In this document: piece after piece, positions 55,392-63,973 of the stretch
How positions within the stretch are numbered: position 1 is the first letter of the stretch
How the letters are laid out: the number at the start of each line of letters is the position of its first letter
Assembly (NCBI GenBank): GCA_019911965.1
Contig: JAIOJF010000011.1
Location: forward strand, 28,852-92,851
Direction of reading: 5' to 3'
DNA from: Paracoccaceae bacterium
GTDB taxonomy: Bacteria > Pseudomonadota > Alphaproteobacteria > Rhodobacterales > Rhodobacteraceae
Length of the DNA: 64,000 nt
Notes under the pieces: generated by a model
What the model saw: the letters and a program-made list of their open reading frames with translations, nothing else
Database searches by the model: none
Told to the model about the DNA's origin: nothing
Made by a program: the position numbers and the translations under genes

Positions 55392-56468
55392 TCATTCCTG
55401 TTTTCCATTTTTCCAATGTTTTACAATCTGCTCGTTTTTCTGTTCACGATACTCCCTTAGTATGGTCTGCCCGCTGGTCTTGCGGTCGGCATGGCGGCAG
55501 TAGTGTTCAACCATCTCGACAGACATTCCAACCATGTCCGAGATTTGCAAAGCAGAGTAACCATCGACCCGCAAACGGATCACCGCATTGGCGCGTAGAC
55601 CATGCGGCACGGCACCCTCAAGGATCGGGTGCTTTTTCCGCTCGCGGTCAAAGGCTTTCCACATTTGATTCGTGCTGAAAGGCTTTCCCTTGCTTTTACC
55701 TTCATCCTGCAAAAGGTACGGCCCAGGGCGGCGTTCCCATGTTGCCATCTCCGCTTCCAACTCAGGAAAGATCGGGCACCACGGCTTCACGCCAGTTTTT
55801 TTCCGCGGAAGGCTGAACCCACCATCGTCTTGATCGTTCGGGTTCAAGCGCACTGTGTCGCTGATACGTTGACCAGTGTAACGGCTCAGAAAGAAGAACC
55901 TGCGCAGCGCCCCTGTGAAGACCTTTTCAGCATATTCAAGCTGTTCATCCGTCCAAGGCAGATGCCCTTTGCCTTCTTCAAACCGTTTGACGCCATGAGT
56001 AGGATCGTGGCTAAGCAGGTCGACAGGCCCGTTTGCCCAGGCCACCATTGCCTTGAGCGCATCCAGTGCATTGTTTGCCGCGCCCGGCTTTTCCAGACCA
56101 ATCTTGCGGATCAATGCATCAACATGCTTAGGGCGCAATTCCCGTGCTGGCAGGTCTCCCCATGCTTTCCGAATGGGCTTGAGATTGCGACGATATTGGG
56201 ATTTCGTTCCTTCGCTCAGCTTCCTTTGCAGAGACGGCCAGGAGCATTCGTAGGCGTCGATCAACGCCCCAATCGTATCCGTGGGCGTAGGGCCAAAGGT
56301 ACCTTGAGCCTGCCGCACAGCGTTCCAAAATTCCGGTGTCTGGGGGTCATCGGGCAAGCGGATACGTTCACCGGCCTGCGGCGTTCCCCTGCCCTCCTGA
56401 TAATAGAAATACTCGCGCCCTCTGGACGTAATCCGGTGAACGTGGCGCGGCAGGGATACCTTAGACAT
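55392..56468 (-). CDS. Tyrosine recombinase (integrase)
   Basis: A 358-residue integrase. The N-terminal arm-binding part runs to about 60, a core-binding SAM-like region to about 160, and the catalytic domain follows. Catalytic residues are R201 (SRYTGQRISD), a lysine near 223 (PRKKTG), H289 and R292 (PHGLRA) and Y323 (VEHYCRHAD). The usual second histidine of the LGH motif is a methionine here (VGMS). The start MSKVSLPRHV at 56468 is chosen over 56603. It lies next to ssrA, the presumed target. Confidence 0.92.
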   Translation of the reverse strand: MSKVSLPRHVHRITSRGREYFYYQEGRGTPQAGERIRLPDDPQTPEFWNAVRQAQGTFGPTPTDTIGALIDAYECSWPSLQRKLSEGTKSQYRRNLKPIRKAWGDLPARELRPKHVDALIRKIGLEKPGAANNALDALKAMVAWANGPVDLLSHDPTHGVKRFEEGKGHLPWTDEQLEYAEKVFTGALRRFFFLSRYTGQRISDTVRLNPNDQDDGGFSLPRKKTGVKPWCPIFPELEAEMATWERRPGPYLLQDEGKSKGKPFSTNQMWKAFDRERKKHPILEGAVPHGLRANAVIRLRVDGYSALQISDMVGMSVEMVEHYCRHADRKTSGQTILREYREQKNEQIVKHWKNGKQE

Positions 56469-56706
56469 GATCCACCCCCGCCATGAATTGATCTTCACTG
56501 CCGCCGGAAGCTTGAGACAAAAGCGCCGCCGATACATCGGCCCAACACCAACGGACAGAACCACCCCACTTGAACGGCCTCGGAAGCAACCCCCGATGGA
56601 CATACGAGTCCACCGTCGACTCGCTCATATCCAGTTCTGCCGCCAAGGTTGCCTTGGAGACAAAAGACGGCGGACGGTCGCCAATGATTGCGGGGCGTTT
56701 AGCCAT
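56461..56706 (-). CDS. AlpA-like helix-turn-helix excisionase/regulator
   Basis: An 81-residue MerR/AlpA-like protein: FVSKATLAAELDMSESTVDSYVHRGLLPRPFKWGGSVRWCWADVSA is a winged helix-turn-helix of the excisionase/AlpA type. Such proteins direct excision and, in satellites, activate the element. It overlaps the integrase start by 8 bp and the upstream gene by 1 bp, so all three form one operon. Confidence 0.82.
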   Translation of the reverse strand: MAKRPAIIGDRPPSFVSKATLAAELDMSESTVDSYVHRGLLPRPFKWGGSVRWCWADVSAALLSQASGGSEDQFMAGVDHV

Positions 56707-57308
56707 TAGTCGGTCAAAGCCGCTTCCGGCTGGAAGTTCATGCCGATCCAACGCAAGACAATAGGGCTAACGTGGGCGCGGACTTCAACGCCGGGTTGCC
56801 CAATCCCTTCGACCGCACCAGAAAAATACAATTTGCCACCACCACCGTTCGCATTGAATGCGATTTCAATCATTCCGCCCCGGTCAATGTTGACCCATAC
56901 GGACGTGGGCACGCCACCTAAATCCGCAAATTTCGCCCGCGAAAGATTGCGGCAGATCTCCACAAACGCATCAAGGAGCGTCAGGTATTTAACTTGCTTG
57001 GAATCGAAACCAAGCAGGTCGCGCATAACCTCATCAATGTCATCGCCCGGCCAAGGTTCAATCTCGCTCCCCAAAAACGCGAACCGCGCAGCGTCGGCTG
57101 CGTATTCGTTGGCTCGACTCAGATAACGCGAACCATATGCCCCCAGCAGCAGCCGAATAACGTCCTGCATCGTTACTTCCGGCGGCGTGGGCCCACGCCC
57201 TTTGGCGCGAAGCCCTGCATCTGCCAAAGCACGGTCAGCGACCTTGACCTCTTCAGGAGCCATCCCGGTTGCCTCGGCAAACGCCAGAATCATTTCTTTC
57301 GCTTTCAT
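56706..57308 (-). CDS. Uncharacterised element protein
   Basis: A 200-residue protein of unknown function. The N terminus KEMILAFAEATGMAPEEVKV, followed by ADRALADAGLRAKGRGP, resembles a small helical DNA-binding or regulatory domain seen in phage genes of Rhodobacterales. The C-terminal half (VWVNIDRGGMIEIAFNANGGGGKLYF) is beta-rich. The ATG at 57308 has GGAGATACTGAT in front; 57326 would add 6 residues. No family is claimed. Confidence 0.65.
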   Translation of the reverse strand: MKAKEMILAFAEATGMAPEEVKVADRALADAGLRAKGRGPTPPEVTMQDVIRLLLGAYGSRYLSRANEYAADAARFAFLGSEIEPWPGDDIDEVMRDLLGFDSKQVKYLTLLDAFVEICRNLSRAKFADLGGVPTSVWVNIDRGGMIEIAFNANGGGGKLYFSGAVEGIGQPGVEVRAHVSPIVLRWIGMNFQPEAALTD

Positions 57309-57410
57309 ATCAGTATCTCCATTCATTTACGTGACTCTCGCACAGAAAAAGAATGTAGTCAATTGCGTGTTTCTCACTTAATTAAAAGTGCATCGCAAAA
57401 GCCAGATGAC

Positions 57411-57626
57411 CTACGCCTTTTTATCAGCCTCAAGGCGTTCAATCGCATCCTCTGCAAGTGCCGCAATCGCTTCAAACAGGGCGTCATAACCGCCCTTGGT
57501 CAGGTCCACGGCCATGTTTGTATCATTGGCGGCGATACCCACTTTGCAGAGGTTGAAAATGGCATAACACGAACCCTCAGCATCTTGGGTGGTGTCATTG
57601 TCGAATAGGCGGCTCTTGTCGATCAT
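57411..57626 (-). CDS. Small uncharacterised element protein (71 aa)
   Basis: An acidic, mostly helical 71-residue protein with a conserved-looking CYAIFNLCKVGIAANDTNMAVDL core. It overlaps the upstream 77-residue gene by ATGA. No motif that identifies function. Confidence 0.6.
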   Translation of the reverse strand: MIDKSRLFDNDTTQDAEGSCYAIFNLCKVGIAANDTNMAVDLTKGGYDALFEAIAALAEDAIERLEADKKA

Positions 57627-57856
57627 GCCCCCACCTCGCGCCAGTTCACGCTATCCAAGGCGCAGTTCAGCTTTTCCGCCCGCTCACAAGCCATCTCGAT
57701 CAAGGTAATAGAGTCTTGCGCGTTGTCGCCAGCAAAGAGCGTCATAACTGCATTCAAAAGGCTTTCGATTATCAGCGCCTCGGTCTGCATCTGTGCGCGG
57801 GTCATTTGTCGGCTGGTCTTCCGCGCGTCTGTGCCAGGTTCGAATGTTAGTGCCAT
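57623..57856 (-). CDS. Small uncharacterised element protein (77 aa)
   Basis: A 77-residue helical protein. AAGGGAACTTGACA precedes the ATG at 57856, fixing the start over 57922. It begins a leftward transcript that may run through to the integrase. It lies opposite the XRE gene across a 90-bp control region. Function unknown. Confidence 0.6.
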   Translation of the reverse strand: MALTFEPGTDARKTSRQMTRAQMQTEALIIESLLNAVMTLFAGDNAQDSITLIEMACERAEKLNCALDSVNWREVGA

Positions 57857-57883
57857 TGTCAAGTTCCCTTGAATAGTTTTCAG

Positions 57884-57948
57884 AACAAGGTTACGATATA
57901 CGAAAGGCAGTTGCGCCGTCAAGATTATTCATAACAGGGTTACGATAT
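57884..57948. promoter_or_regulatory. Divergent control region with paired 16-bp repeats
   Basis: AACAAGGTTACGATAT (57884-57899) and AACAGGGTTACGATAT (57933-57948) match at 15 of 16 bases and lie 49 bp apart in the same orientation, between the leftward genes and the XRE gene. The second covers the first two bases of the XRE start codon. They are likely operators for the XRE protein, by position. Confidence 0.6.
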
Positions 57949-58180
57949 GAACGCCACGCAATCGAAAATGGCTAGAGCAGCAACAGGTCTAGGCGTTCGA
58001 GATTTGGCAAGGCTGGCCAGTGTTTCGCCTGATACCGTTGCCCGGCTAGAACGTGGCGAAGAATTGAAGCCTGCCACCATTACCGCCATCCGTGACGCCC
58101 TAGAAAACGCTGGGGTTGAGTTTATCGAAGAAAACGGCGGCGGTGCCGGTGTTAGACTGCGAAAGGAAACAAAGAAATGA
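57947..58180 (+). CDS. XRE-family helix-turn-helix repressor
   Basis: A 77-residue single-domain regulator: GLGVRDLARLASVSPDTVARLERGEELKPATITAIRDALENAGVEFI is the Xre/Cro helix-turn-helix with the AGVEF-type ending common in Rhizobiales and Rhodobacterales elements. It is the only rightward regulator and probably keeps the element silent. Its stop overlaps the next gene by ATGA. Confidence 0.88.
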   Translation: MNATQSKMARAATGLGVRDLARLASVSPDTVARLERGEELKPATITAIRDALENAGVEFIEENGGGAGVRLRKETKK

Positions 58181-58356
58181 GTTGTTCAAATTTCGATAAA
58201 AATAGGGAGACTGGACGCAACTTCTGCCTCAGGTGCGGTGAACGGCTTATCCCCAAAGGGCAGGCTAGATACGCAAGAATCGCAGTTTCATTTAATACTA
58301 GCGATCAATACTGCGGCTATTGCGGTAAGAAGCGAGAAGACTGCAATTGCCGTTGA
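58177..58356 (+). CDS. 59-residue double-CxxC zinc-ribbon protein
   Basis: A very short gene: CLRCG (C17, C20) and CGYCG (C46, C49) flank a basic middle, and two more cysteines follow in DCNC. The C-terminal end resembles phage zinc-ribbon proteins of the Com type. Its ATG overlaps the XRE stop by ATGA, so it is co-translated. Base use is lower in GC than most of the window. Function unknown. Confidence 0.6.
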   Translation: MSCSNFDKNRETGRNFCLRCGERLIPKGQARYARIAVSFNTSDQYCGYCGKKREDCNCR

Positions 58357-58407
58357 CAAATTCCAAAATGGCCAGAGCGCCTGCCTTTCGACGCCCCGGC
58401 CCAAAGC

Positions 58408-58683
58408 CTAAACCTTGCCGCCCATTGCCTCGAACAACGGCAGAGCGGCTTGCGCGACTTCACGCCGAACCGCTCCGCACATTTTCATTGACCGCTGCGG
58501 CAAACGATCATCCTTGCCCAGCGGTTCCCATGTGGTCAGGCCCCCGCTCGCCAGCTTCACGAAAGCCGCGCCCTGAATACTCAGCCAATCAACATGCACG
58601 TCGAAATAGGCCAGGATGATATCTCCATACCGATTTGGCTTAGGCGACGTGACACGGCTCAGCCCTGTAATCTGGATTTCCAT
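58408..58683 (-). CDS. SpoVG-like small element protein
   Basis: A 91-residue protein starting MEIQITGLSRVTSPKPNRYGDIILAYFDVHV, with FDVHV and FVKLASGGLTTWEPL reminiscent of SpoVG-like DNA-binding folds found next to head genes in related phages. It is the last gene of the head module (3 bp after the portal stop). Assignment is by resemblance only. Confidence 0.55.
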   Translation of the reverse strand: MEIQITGLSRVTSPKPNRYGDIILAYFDVHVDWLSIQGAAFVKLASGGLTTWEPLGKDDRLPQRSMKMCGAVRREVAQAALPLFEAMGGKV

Positions 58684-58686
58684 TTT

Positions 58687-59739
58687 TCAATCCTTCCAAT
58701 CCACCAGCGCCAGGGCTTGAGCCGGATCAACGCCCGCCTCTTTTGCCATCGCCAAAGTCTGCACAATCGCGCCAAGCGCCCGCGCACGGCCCCCAGCATC
58801 GAACGCCTGCAACGGACGCATCACGTCCAGCTTGACCGCACTGCCCAGCTTTTCGCTTGCCTCTTGCCCGATCATTGCGGCAATCGGCATAAGCGCCCAT
58901 TGCGCAAGGTGGCGCTGCGATTCCCTTACCATCGGCCCGGTGGTGGCAACATTGCTCAGACCGGGCAGGACGCCATAGACCATTTCGATGCTGGACCGCG
59001 CCGCCGCCAAGGTTTCCTTGGTCATGGCCTTTGACAGATCGGGCGTCACGTCGCTGGCCTTCCAGTCTTGCGCGGGGACAGGACCGCCCGCCGCTTGGAC
59101 GTTCACGCTTTCGCGGATCAGCACCCGCCCCCGGTTTCCCCGAAACCCACGGGCCAGCGCGTCCATGTCCTTTTCCGGTGCCTCGGGAAATGGCACAATC
59201 TGCGAGCCGATAGGCGCGTTTGCATAGACCTCGGACAGGGCCGATTCCAGCGTTTGCAACAGACCAGCCGTCAGACGCGCCCGCCGCAAGGGTGACTGCC
59301 CCACGTAAGGCATACCCATATCGCAGCCGATCCGCAGGTGCATCACCTCGCCCGCCAGCACGGTTTCAGTCTTGCCGCCGCCCGTGTCGGGGATGCCAAC
59401 GCGGTAAGCCGTGGGCTTGGAATAGCGCGTGGTCAAATCCCAATCCGAACACGGCACCAGGCCCGTATCGCGGATCACAAAAACCGCTTCGCCTCTGAGC
59501 GCCAAGGCACGGGCTGCAAGCGCCAGAATGCGCGGGGTCAACAGTTCGGTGCCTTCTACATCGGACAGGCTCAGACCGCCCGTCCAGAGGCTCACACAGC
59601 CTTGCACGGTGCCGGTAAGTTCCGCCACGCCATCAATGCCGGTAATGTAGTCAGCCCGCGCCTGCATCACTTGGCTGGTGTAGCCGGTGCCGCTGGACCG
59701 GGTTTCGGTCACAGGTTCTTTTCGTTTGAATGGCCACAT
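58687..59739 (-). CDS. Phage portal protein (HK97 type)
   Basis: A 350-residue portal protein forming the 12-fold ring through which DNA enters the capsid. It starts MWPFKRKEPV and contains RALALRGEAVFVIRD, GEVMHLRIGCDMGMPYVGQSPLRRARLTAGLLQ and AARSSIEMVYGVLPGLSNV, typical of HK97-like portals. The start at 59739 is 1 bp after the connector stop; the earlier frame start reads connector DNA. At about 350 residues it is near the short end of the family. Confidence 0.88.
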   Translation of the reverse strand: MWPFKRKEPVTETRSSGTGYTSQVMQARADYITGIDGVAELTGTVQGCVSLWTGGLSLSDVEGTELLTPRILALAARALALRGEAVFVIRDTGLVPCSDWDLTTRYSKPTAYRVGIPDTGGGKTETVLAGEVMHLRIGCDMGMPYVGQSPLRRARLTAGLLQTLESALSEVYANAPIGSQIVPFPEAPEKDMDALARGFRGNRGRVLIRESVNVQAAGGPVPAQDWKASDVTPDLSKAMTKETLAAARSSIEMVYGVLPGLSNVATTGPMVRESQRHLAQWALMPIAAMIGQEASEKLGSAVKLDVMRPLQAFDAGGRARALGAIVQTLAMAKEAGVDPAQALALVDWKD

Positions 59740-59740
59740 A

Positions 59741-60274
59741 TCAAGCCCTCCGATACGGGCGCAGCAGATCGCCCGCGCCACTCAGTTGCATTGCCCGCGC
59801 CACCCATGTTGCCGAACGGGTTACTTCCACGTCGATTGATGCCATGCCGGTTTTGTAGCCTGACGCGCCGGGGTGTTCTTCCCCCGGCGCCAGGTATTCC
59901 GCCAACCGCCGGAATGCCTCTGAGACAGCCGCAGGCACATCGCCAGCGCCGACTTGCGCCGTGATGCGATAGGTGCCGTCAAACGGCAGACAGATGCCCA
60001 GAGGGCCATCCAGAAGCGTTACGCTTTCCCATTCGTCATTCCAGAAATGAGCCTCGCGTGACACAACAGGCGTCAAGCGTGAGTGAAACTGGTCTTCGGC
60101 ACTGCCCAGCAATGTCCACACGACTTCCCGTTCAGTGAAGCGATGCGCCGTGTAGGCTTCAATCCGATGCCAGATCATAGCCGCGTCAAGCGCCGCCGCC
60201 TCAGTGGACAGGCCCGCCGGTGCATCTGGATACGCCGCCGGAACCGCCTCAAATTGCTTGATCAGATCAATCAT
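59741..60274 (-). CDS. Head-tail connector protein (gp6 type)
   Basis: A 177-residue protein. It has a helical N terminus (LDAAMIWHRIEAYTAHRFTEREVVW), a beta-rich centre and a helical end (MASIDVEVTRSATWVARAMQLSGAGDLLRPYRRA). This matches gp6/gp15-like connectors that sit under the portal. The start at 60274 follows the protease stop by 1 bp. Confidence 0.75.
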   Translation of the reverse strand: MIDLIKQFEAVPAAYPDAPAGLSTEAAALDAAMIWHRIEAYTAHRFTEREVVWTLLGSAEDQFHSRLTPVVSREAHFWNDEWESVTLLDGPLGICLPFDGTYRITAQVGAGDVPAAVSEAFRRLAEYLAPGEEHPGASGYKTGMASIDVEVTRSATWVARAMQLSGAGDLLRPYRRA

Positions 60275-60275
60275 A

Positions 60276-60893
60276 TCAGGCCCTCCAACGGTTAAGAGTG
60301 CGGTGCAGGCCGGAGCCAACTTGGGCAGGTTGCTGCGCGGTATTCCAATTCCGAGCCTCGATTTCGGTCTCCGAATAGGCAGGACGCGCCACCAGAGAAA
60401 TCTCGAAAAGTATTGCTTCGCGGATCGTGCGGATCAGCGCCCGCCCTTCGCTTGGGTCTTCCTCGGTCACTTCCTCTGCATCGGGAACGGTTTGTTGTGG
60501 CGGGATGCGAAAGCCGGGGCTAATGCCCACGATCAGCCCCGCCGCAAGGCCAGCCAGAGCATCGCGCACATAGCCAACTTCCATCATTGCGGCGGCAATC
60601 GTCGCGTTGAATACCAGCGCCTTGGGGGTATCTTCCAGCACCAGCGACCCCGCACCACGACTGGCAAGAGCACGGTCGAAACTATGCCCCACCAGCAAAT
60701 GCACCTCTTGGCCCGTTTCAATGGAATGGCGGAATGCACCAGGGGCAAATTGTTCCTTGCGAGGTCGGCCCGTGCGGCCCCCATCACTGAGGACCGCACG
60801 GGAATTGTATGGGAACCGGCCTGCGAGGCGGGCCGATCCGTCCGGTTTGCGGCGCAGTTCAAGCCCGCCGTGGGCAAAGCCGGTCAGCATCAT
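60276..60893 (-). CDS. HK97-type prohead protease
   Basis: A 205-residue serine protease of the U35/S78 family that matures the capsid. HLLVGHSFDRALASR carries the catalytic histidine (about residue 72) and GLIVGISPGFRI the serine (about residue 124). Its ATG at 60893 overlaps the capsid stop by ATGA. In standard HK97-type order the protease precedes the capsid gene; here it follows it. Confidence 0.9.
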   Translation of the reverse strand: MMLTGFAHGGLELRRKPDGSARLAGRFPYNSRAVLSDGGRTGRPRKEQFAPGAFRHSIETGQEVHLLVGHSFDRALASRGAGSLVLEDTPKALVFNATIAAAMMEVGYVRDALAGLAAGLIVGISPGFRIPPQQTVPDAEEVTEEDPSEGRALIRTIREAILFEISLVARPAYSETEIEARNWNTAQQPAQVGSGLHRTLNRWRA

Positions 60894-62146
60894 TCGATAC
60901 TTGCCAGGACGCGGGTTTGAACCGCGCGGGAAATGGTCACGTCCATCGTGGCCAGTGCCGTGAGACGCAGCCCACCCGACTGCGCGTCCGAGTACGGATC
61001 GCGGATCAAGTCGATTGCGCCCCAGGTGCCGACAAAGAACGGGGGCACCCCGCCCGCCGTGGTCGTCATCACGGCACTGGTGGCCTCGGGCGAGCCGGTC
61101 GGATCGGCCAGGGCGTTGTGGCTCATGGTCACGCTGCCCAAAGCACCGATCAAGCGGTCCCATTCAGTGATCCCGCTGCCCGCGTCCCAGATATCCGCGT
61201 CCATCGCATCCCAGATTTCCGGCCGGATCAGCAGGCGCACATCGCCGGGACCGCTGGCGGCGTTGCCGGTGATGAAATTGACCACCTCGGAGCGGAACGC
61301 GCCCCAGGTTGCGGCGGCGCTCACATCGACCTCGGCGATGCCCCACGCGGTCGCGCCTGCAAAAAGTCCGGTCGGCTCACCAGCGGACCCACTGCCAAGG
61401 AACACGGCGCGGTCAAGGGCTTCCTCAATCGCGCCATTCATATCCCGGCGCACCGCCTGTTCCAGACCCGCGCCCGATTGCTTGAGCGTCTTGCGGGTGA
61501 TGCGCATCTGGACGCCAAGGTTGTGATCCGGTTTCAACGGGCGATCCACGGTCGTGTAGGCACTCGGGCCGGTCACATTTCCGGTTTCCGATGTTGCCCA
61601 GCCGGCCGTCACACTGGACGTGGCAACGGGATATTCGAGTTCGCCAACGCCCACATTGATCATCTGGCCACCCATTCGGGACGCAACGGACCCGGCAAAC
61701 AGCCGTTCAATGATCGGAGCCGTGCGCAGCGGGTTCGGGGTGCCACTAGCCACGGTCTCACCGGCGCGGATTTCCAGCGCCTCCCAGGGAATCGGAACGC
61801 CGCGATAGCCACCGCGCGACCGCAGCTCGTTGACGACTTCACCCGTCTGGCCCTCAAGAGTGCGGCCCTCGTCCAGGGCAAGGGCGACTTGCCGCATCTC
61901 GAATTGGCCCATCAAATCGGACCACTCACGATCTGATCGGGTTTCCAGATCGGCCCCGGCTTCCCGTCGCTCGTCGTCTTCCGCAATCAGCGCCGCGCGA
62001 TACCGGGTTTCTGCGGTGCGATATTCCGCGTCGAGTTCGCCCATTTTGCGGGTTTCATCCTCAGACGGATTGTCGTTTGCAGCCAGTTCGGCCAGCGCCT
62101 GCCGGATTTCAGACCGGCGCAATTCCAGTTTCTTAGATGTCAGCAT
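60890..62146 (-). CDS. HK97-fold major capsid protein
   Basis: A 418-residue capsid protein. Residues 1-80 are a charged coiled coil, the scaffold-like delta domain removed by the protease. The body has the HK97 fold: ASRMGGQMINVGVGELEYPVATS, GLEQAVRRDMNGAIEEALDRAVFLGSG, EPTGLFAG and a C terminus ISRAVQTRVLASIE. It overlaps the protease gene (ATGA) and the upstream HNH gene by 14 bp. Confidence 0.95.
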   Translation of the reverse strand: MLTSKKLELRRSEIRQALAELAANDNPSEDETRKMGELDAEYRTAETRYRAALIAEDDERREAGADLETRSDREWSDLMGQFEMRQVALALDEGRTLEGQTGEVVNELRSRGGYRGVPIPWEALEIRAGETVASGTPNPLRTAPIIERLFAGSVASRMGGQMINVGVGELEYPVATSSVTAGWATSETGNVTGPSAYTTVDRPLKPDHNLGVQMRITRKTLKQSGAGLEQAVRRDMNGAIEEALDRAVFLGSGSAGEPTGLFAGATAWGIAEVDVSAAATWGAFRSEVVNFITGNAASGPGDVRLLIRPEIWDAMDADIWDAGSGITEWDRLIGALGSVTMSHNALADPTGSPEATSAVMTTTAGGVPPFFVGTWGAIDLIRDPYSDAQSGGLRLTALATMDVTISRAVQTRVLASIE

Positions 62147-62468
62147 TTGTTTTTCCTTTCATGCTCGACAGAAGATCACGCCATTGCTGGCGCTTTGGAC
62201 TGAGGGGCTTGTGACCAACCTCAATTCTGGTTTTCCGGCTATGACAACGCCCGCAGAGGCACTGCAAATTCGCCAGAGAATAGGAAAGTTCGGGGTGCGT
62301 TCTCACCGGCTGGACATGATCCACTTCCAACCGCCGCCGCTCGCCACACTGGACGCATTGCCAGCCGTCACGGTCCAGCGCCAGCATCCGCAGAGCCTTC
62401 CAGCGCGGGCCGCGCGTGACCTTGGCAGAGTGGCGTTTGTATTCGGAGCGTTTGCGGTTCATCCCCAT
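62133..62468 (-). CDS. HNH endonuclease of the packaging module
   Basis: A 111-residue nuclease. The HNH zinc-bound motif is seen as CVQCGERRRLEVDHVQPV (His in VDHV) and LQCLCGRCHSRKT. HNH proteins next to terminase are part of the cutting machinery in many cos-type phages and in capsid-forming satellites. It lies between the terminase (10 bp overlap) and capsid genes. Confidence 0.9.
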   Translation of the reverse strand: MGMNRKRSEYKRHSAKVTRGPRWKALRMLALDRDGWQCVQCGERRRLEVDHVQPVRTHPELSYSLANLQCLCGRCHSRKTRIEVGHKPLSPKRQQWRDLLSSMKGKTNADI

Positions 62469-63973
62469 GCGATGCGCCCCCCTTTATGTTGTGGCCTGCC
62501 CATGATCCGCGCGGCCTCAGCGACGGCCAGAACAGCGGCACAAGCCGCATCAATGCGGCCCATGCTGCGGCCCTTAACGATCTTGGAATTGCCCGCCGGG
62601 TCGATGAAAACCGCCGCCTCACCGATTGCATGGCGCAGCAGCGCGCTTTCAGCGACGTGCAACTTGCCGTCAAAGACATACCGGCGGAAGCGTTCTACAT
62701 CCTCGCTGCCGTCCTTGAACCCCATGCCCCGCCAGATCACAGGGGCGCGGTTGCCGATCTCTACCAGCGCGTCACCAATCTCGGATTGTTTGAACCGATC
62801 CGCCACAATCGCGGCTACCGCTTCGCCCTCGACATGGGCCAGAACCCGGCGCAGCCAGGCAAGCAGCGGAACCGTCTTTTGCCCCATCAACGCCAATTCG
62901 CCGCGCTTGTGCATTTGGGTGTAAAGATCACCCACCGCGTCAGCCTGCCCACGCGCCTCTAGCGTCGGAACCGTGCCGAACGCGCCCCATGCCTCAAGCC
63001 GTCCAGTGTCGGGCCAGAGATAGGCCACCGCGCTCATGGATGCCGATTGCCCTTGATCCAGCCCGATCACCACTTGCCCCTTTCGTGGCGGCAGATCATC
63101 GGTTTCGCATTGCAGCCATTCGTTCAGGTCCAGCAGCGCATCGCGGTTGTCCTCTGCAACCCGCTCATTGCGCGACAGCAACCGGAACCGTGACAGGGCG
63201 GAACCACCCCGCGCCAGAGCAAGCGCCGCGTCTGCCTTGAGCCGGGTCAGGGTCGGGCCGATCCCATGCTTGGAACCGGGATTGGCAATCAACAGACTGT
63301 CCAGATCATCAACCGGCAGGTTTGGCGTGGGCCGGTGTTCTTGTCGATAGACGCCCGGTGCATCCCGATCCAGCCACAGGCTGAAAGGGTGCATGTCATT
63401 GCTGGCGCTGGTGCTGATAATCAACGCCCTGCCATCGCGCTTTGAAAGGCCCGTCAGCAGCGCCGCCTCAAGTTCGTCGCCCTGAGCAATCGGCCAGTGA
63501 CCGCGTTCATCAAGGACCGCCAGCGTAGGGCTGGAACCGAGCGCAGACTTGCCGTCAGCGGAAATTGCCTTGATCAGGTGCGGCCCGTTGTGGTCGTCAT
63601 ACTGGATTTCAAACCGGGGTTGCCGCCGGATCGTGATCCGCTCTTGGATTTCGTCGGGCAAGGTGCCAATGAAAGATGCGCAGTAGTTCCAGGCAATCTT
63701 GGCTTGTTCCTGAGTTCTGGCCGCAATGATCACCTCACGCTCAGCCGCGTCAGACCATGCGCCCAGCAACTCGCCAGCGCAGAGCATGGCCGAGATAGCG
63801 GATTTGCCGTTGCCGCGCCCGACGCTCAGGACGCCAACGTTGATCCCGTCAGCAAAAGCGCCGTCAATGAACCTGTTTTGATAGGGTGCCAGTCGGATAG
63901 CCTTCCCTGCCAGCCGCCCGGTCGGAACCGACAGAGACTTGCAGAACCGCTTGACGAGGGTTGCCTGTTTCAT
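62459..63973 (-). CDS. Large terminase subunit
   Basis: A 504-residue packaging motor. Walker A is SVGRGNGKSAI at residues 50-60, Walker B LAVLDE at 151-156, with a coupling SAS motif after it (IISTSASND). The RNase H-like nuclease domain has GLDQGQSASM and GRIDAACAAVLA, with catalytic aspartates. The ATG at 63973 is used; GTG 63982 would add 3 residues. It overlaps a preceding gene by ATGA. Confidence 0.93.
   Translation of the reverse strand: MKQATLVKRFCKSLSVPTGRLAGKAIRLAPYQNRFIDGAFADGINVGVLSVGRGNGKSAISAMLCAGELLGAWSDAAEREVIIAARTQEQAKIAWNYCASFIGTLPDEIQERITIRRQPRFEIQYDDHNGPHLIKAISADGKSALGSSPTLAVLDERGHWPIAQGDELEAALLTGLSKRDGRALIISTSASNDMHPFSLWLDRDAPGVYRQEHRPTPNLPVDDLDSLLIANPGSKHGIGPTLTRLKADAALALARGGSALSRFRLLSRNERVAEDNRDALLDLNEWLQCETDDLPPRKGQVVIGLDQGQSASMSAVAYLWPDTGRLEAWGAFGTVPTLEARGQADAVGDLYTQMHKRGELALMGQKTVPLLAWLRRVLAHVEGEAVAAIVADRFKQSEIGDALVEIGNRAPVIWRGMGFKDGSEDVERFRRYVFDGKLHVAESALLRHAIGEAAVFIDPAGNSKIVKGRSMGRIDAACAAVLAVAEAARIMGRPQHKGGRIAWG

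Noticed and set aside
58347..58619. Plus-strand 90-codon ORF
   Set aside because: It is mostly antisense to the better-supported minus-strand SpoVG-like gene and shows compositional bias.
58408..63973. Gene transfer agent cluster
   Set aside because: GTA head genes of Rhodobacterales have a fixed terL-portal-protease-capsid order followed by tail genes and no adjacent integrase; none of that fits.
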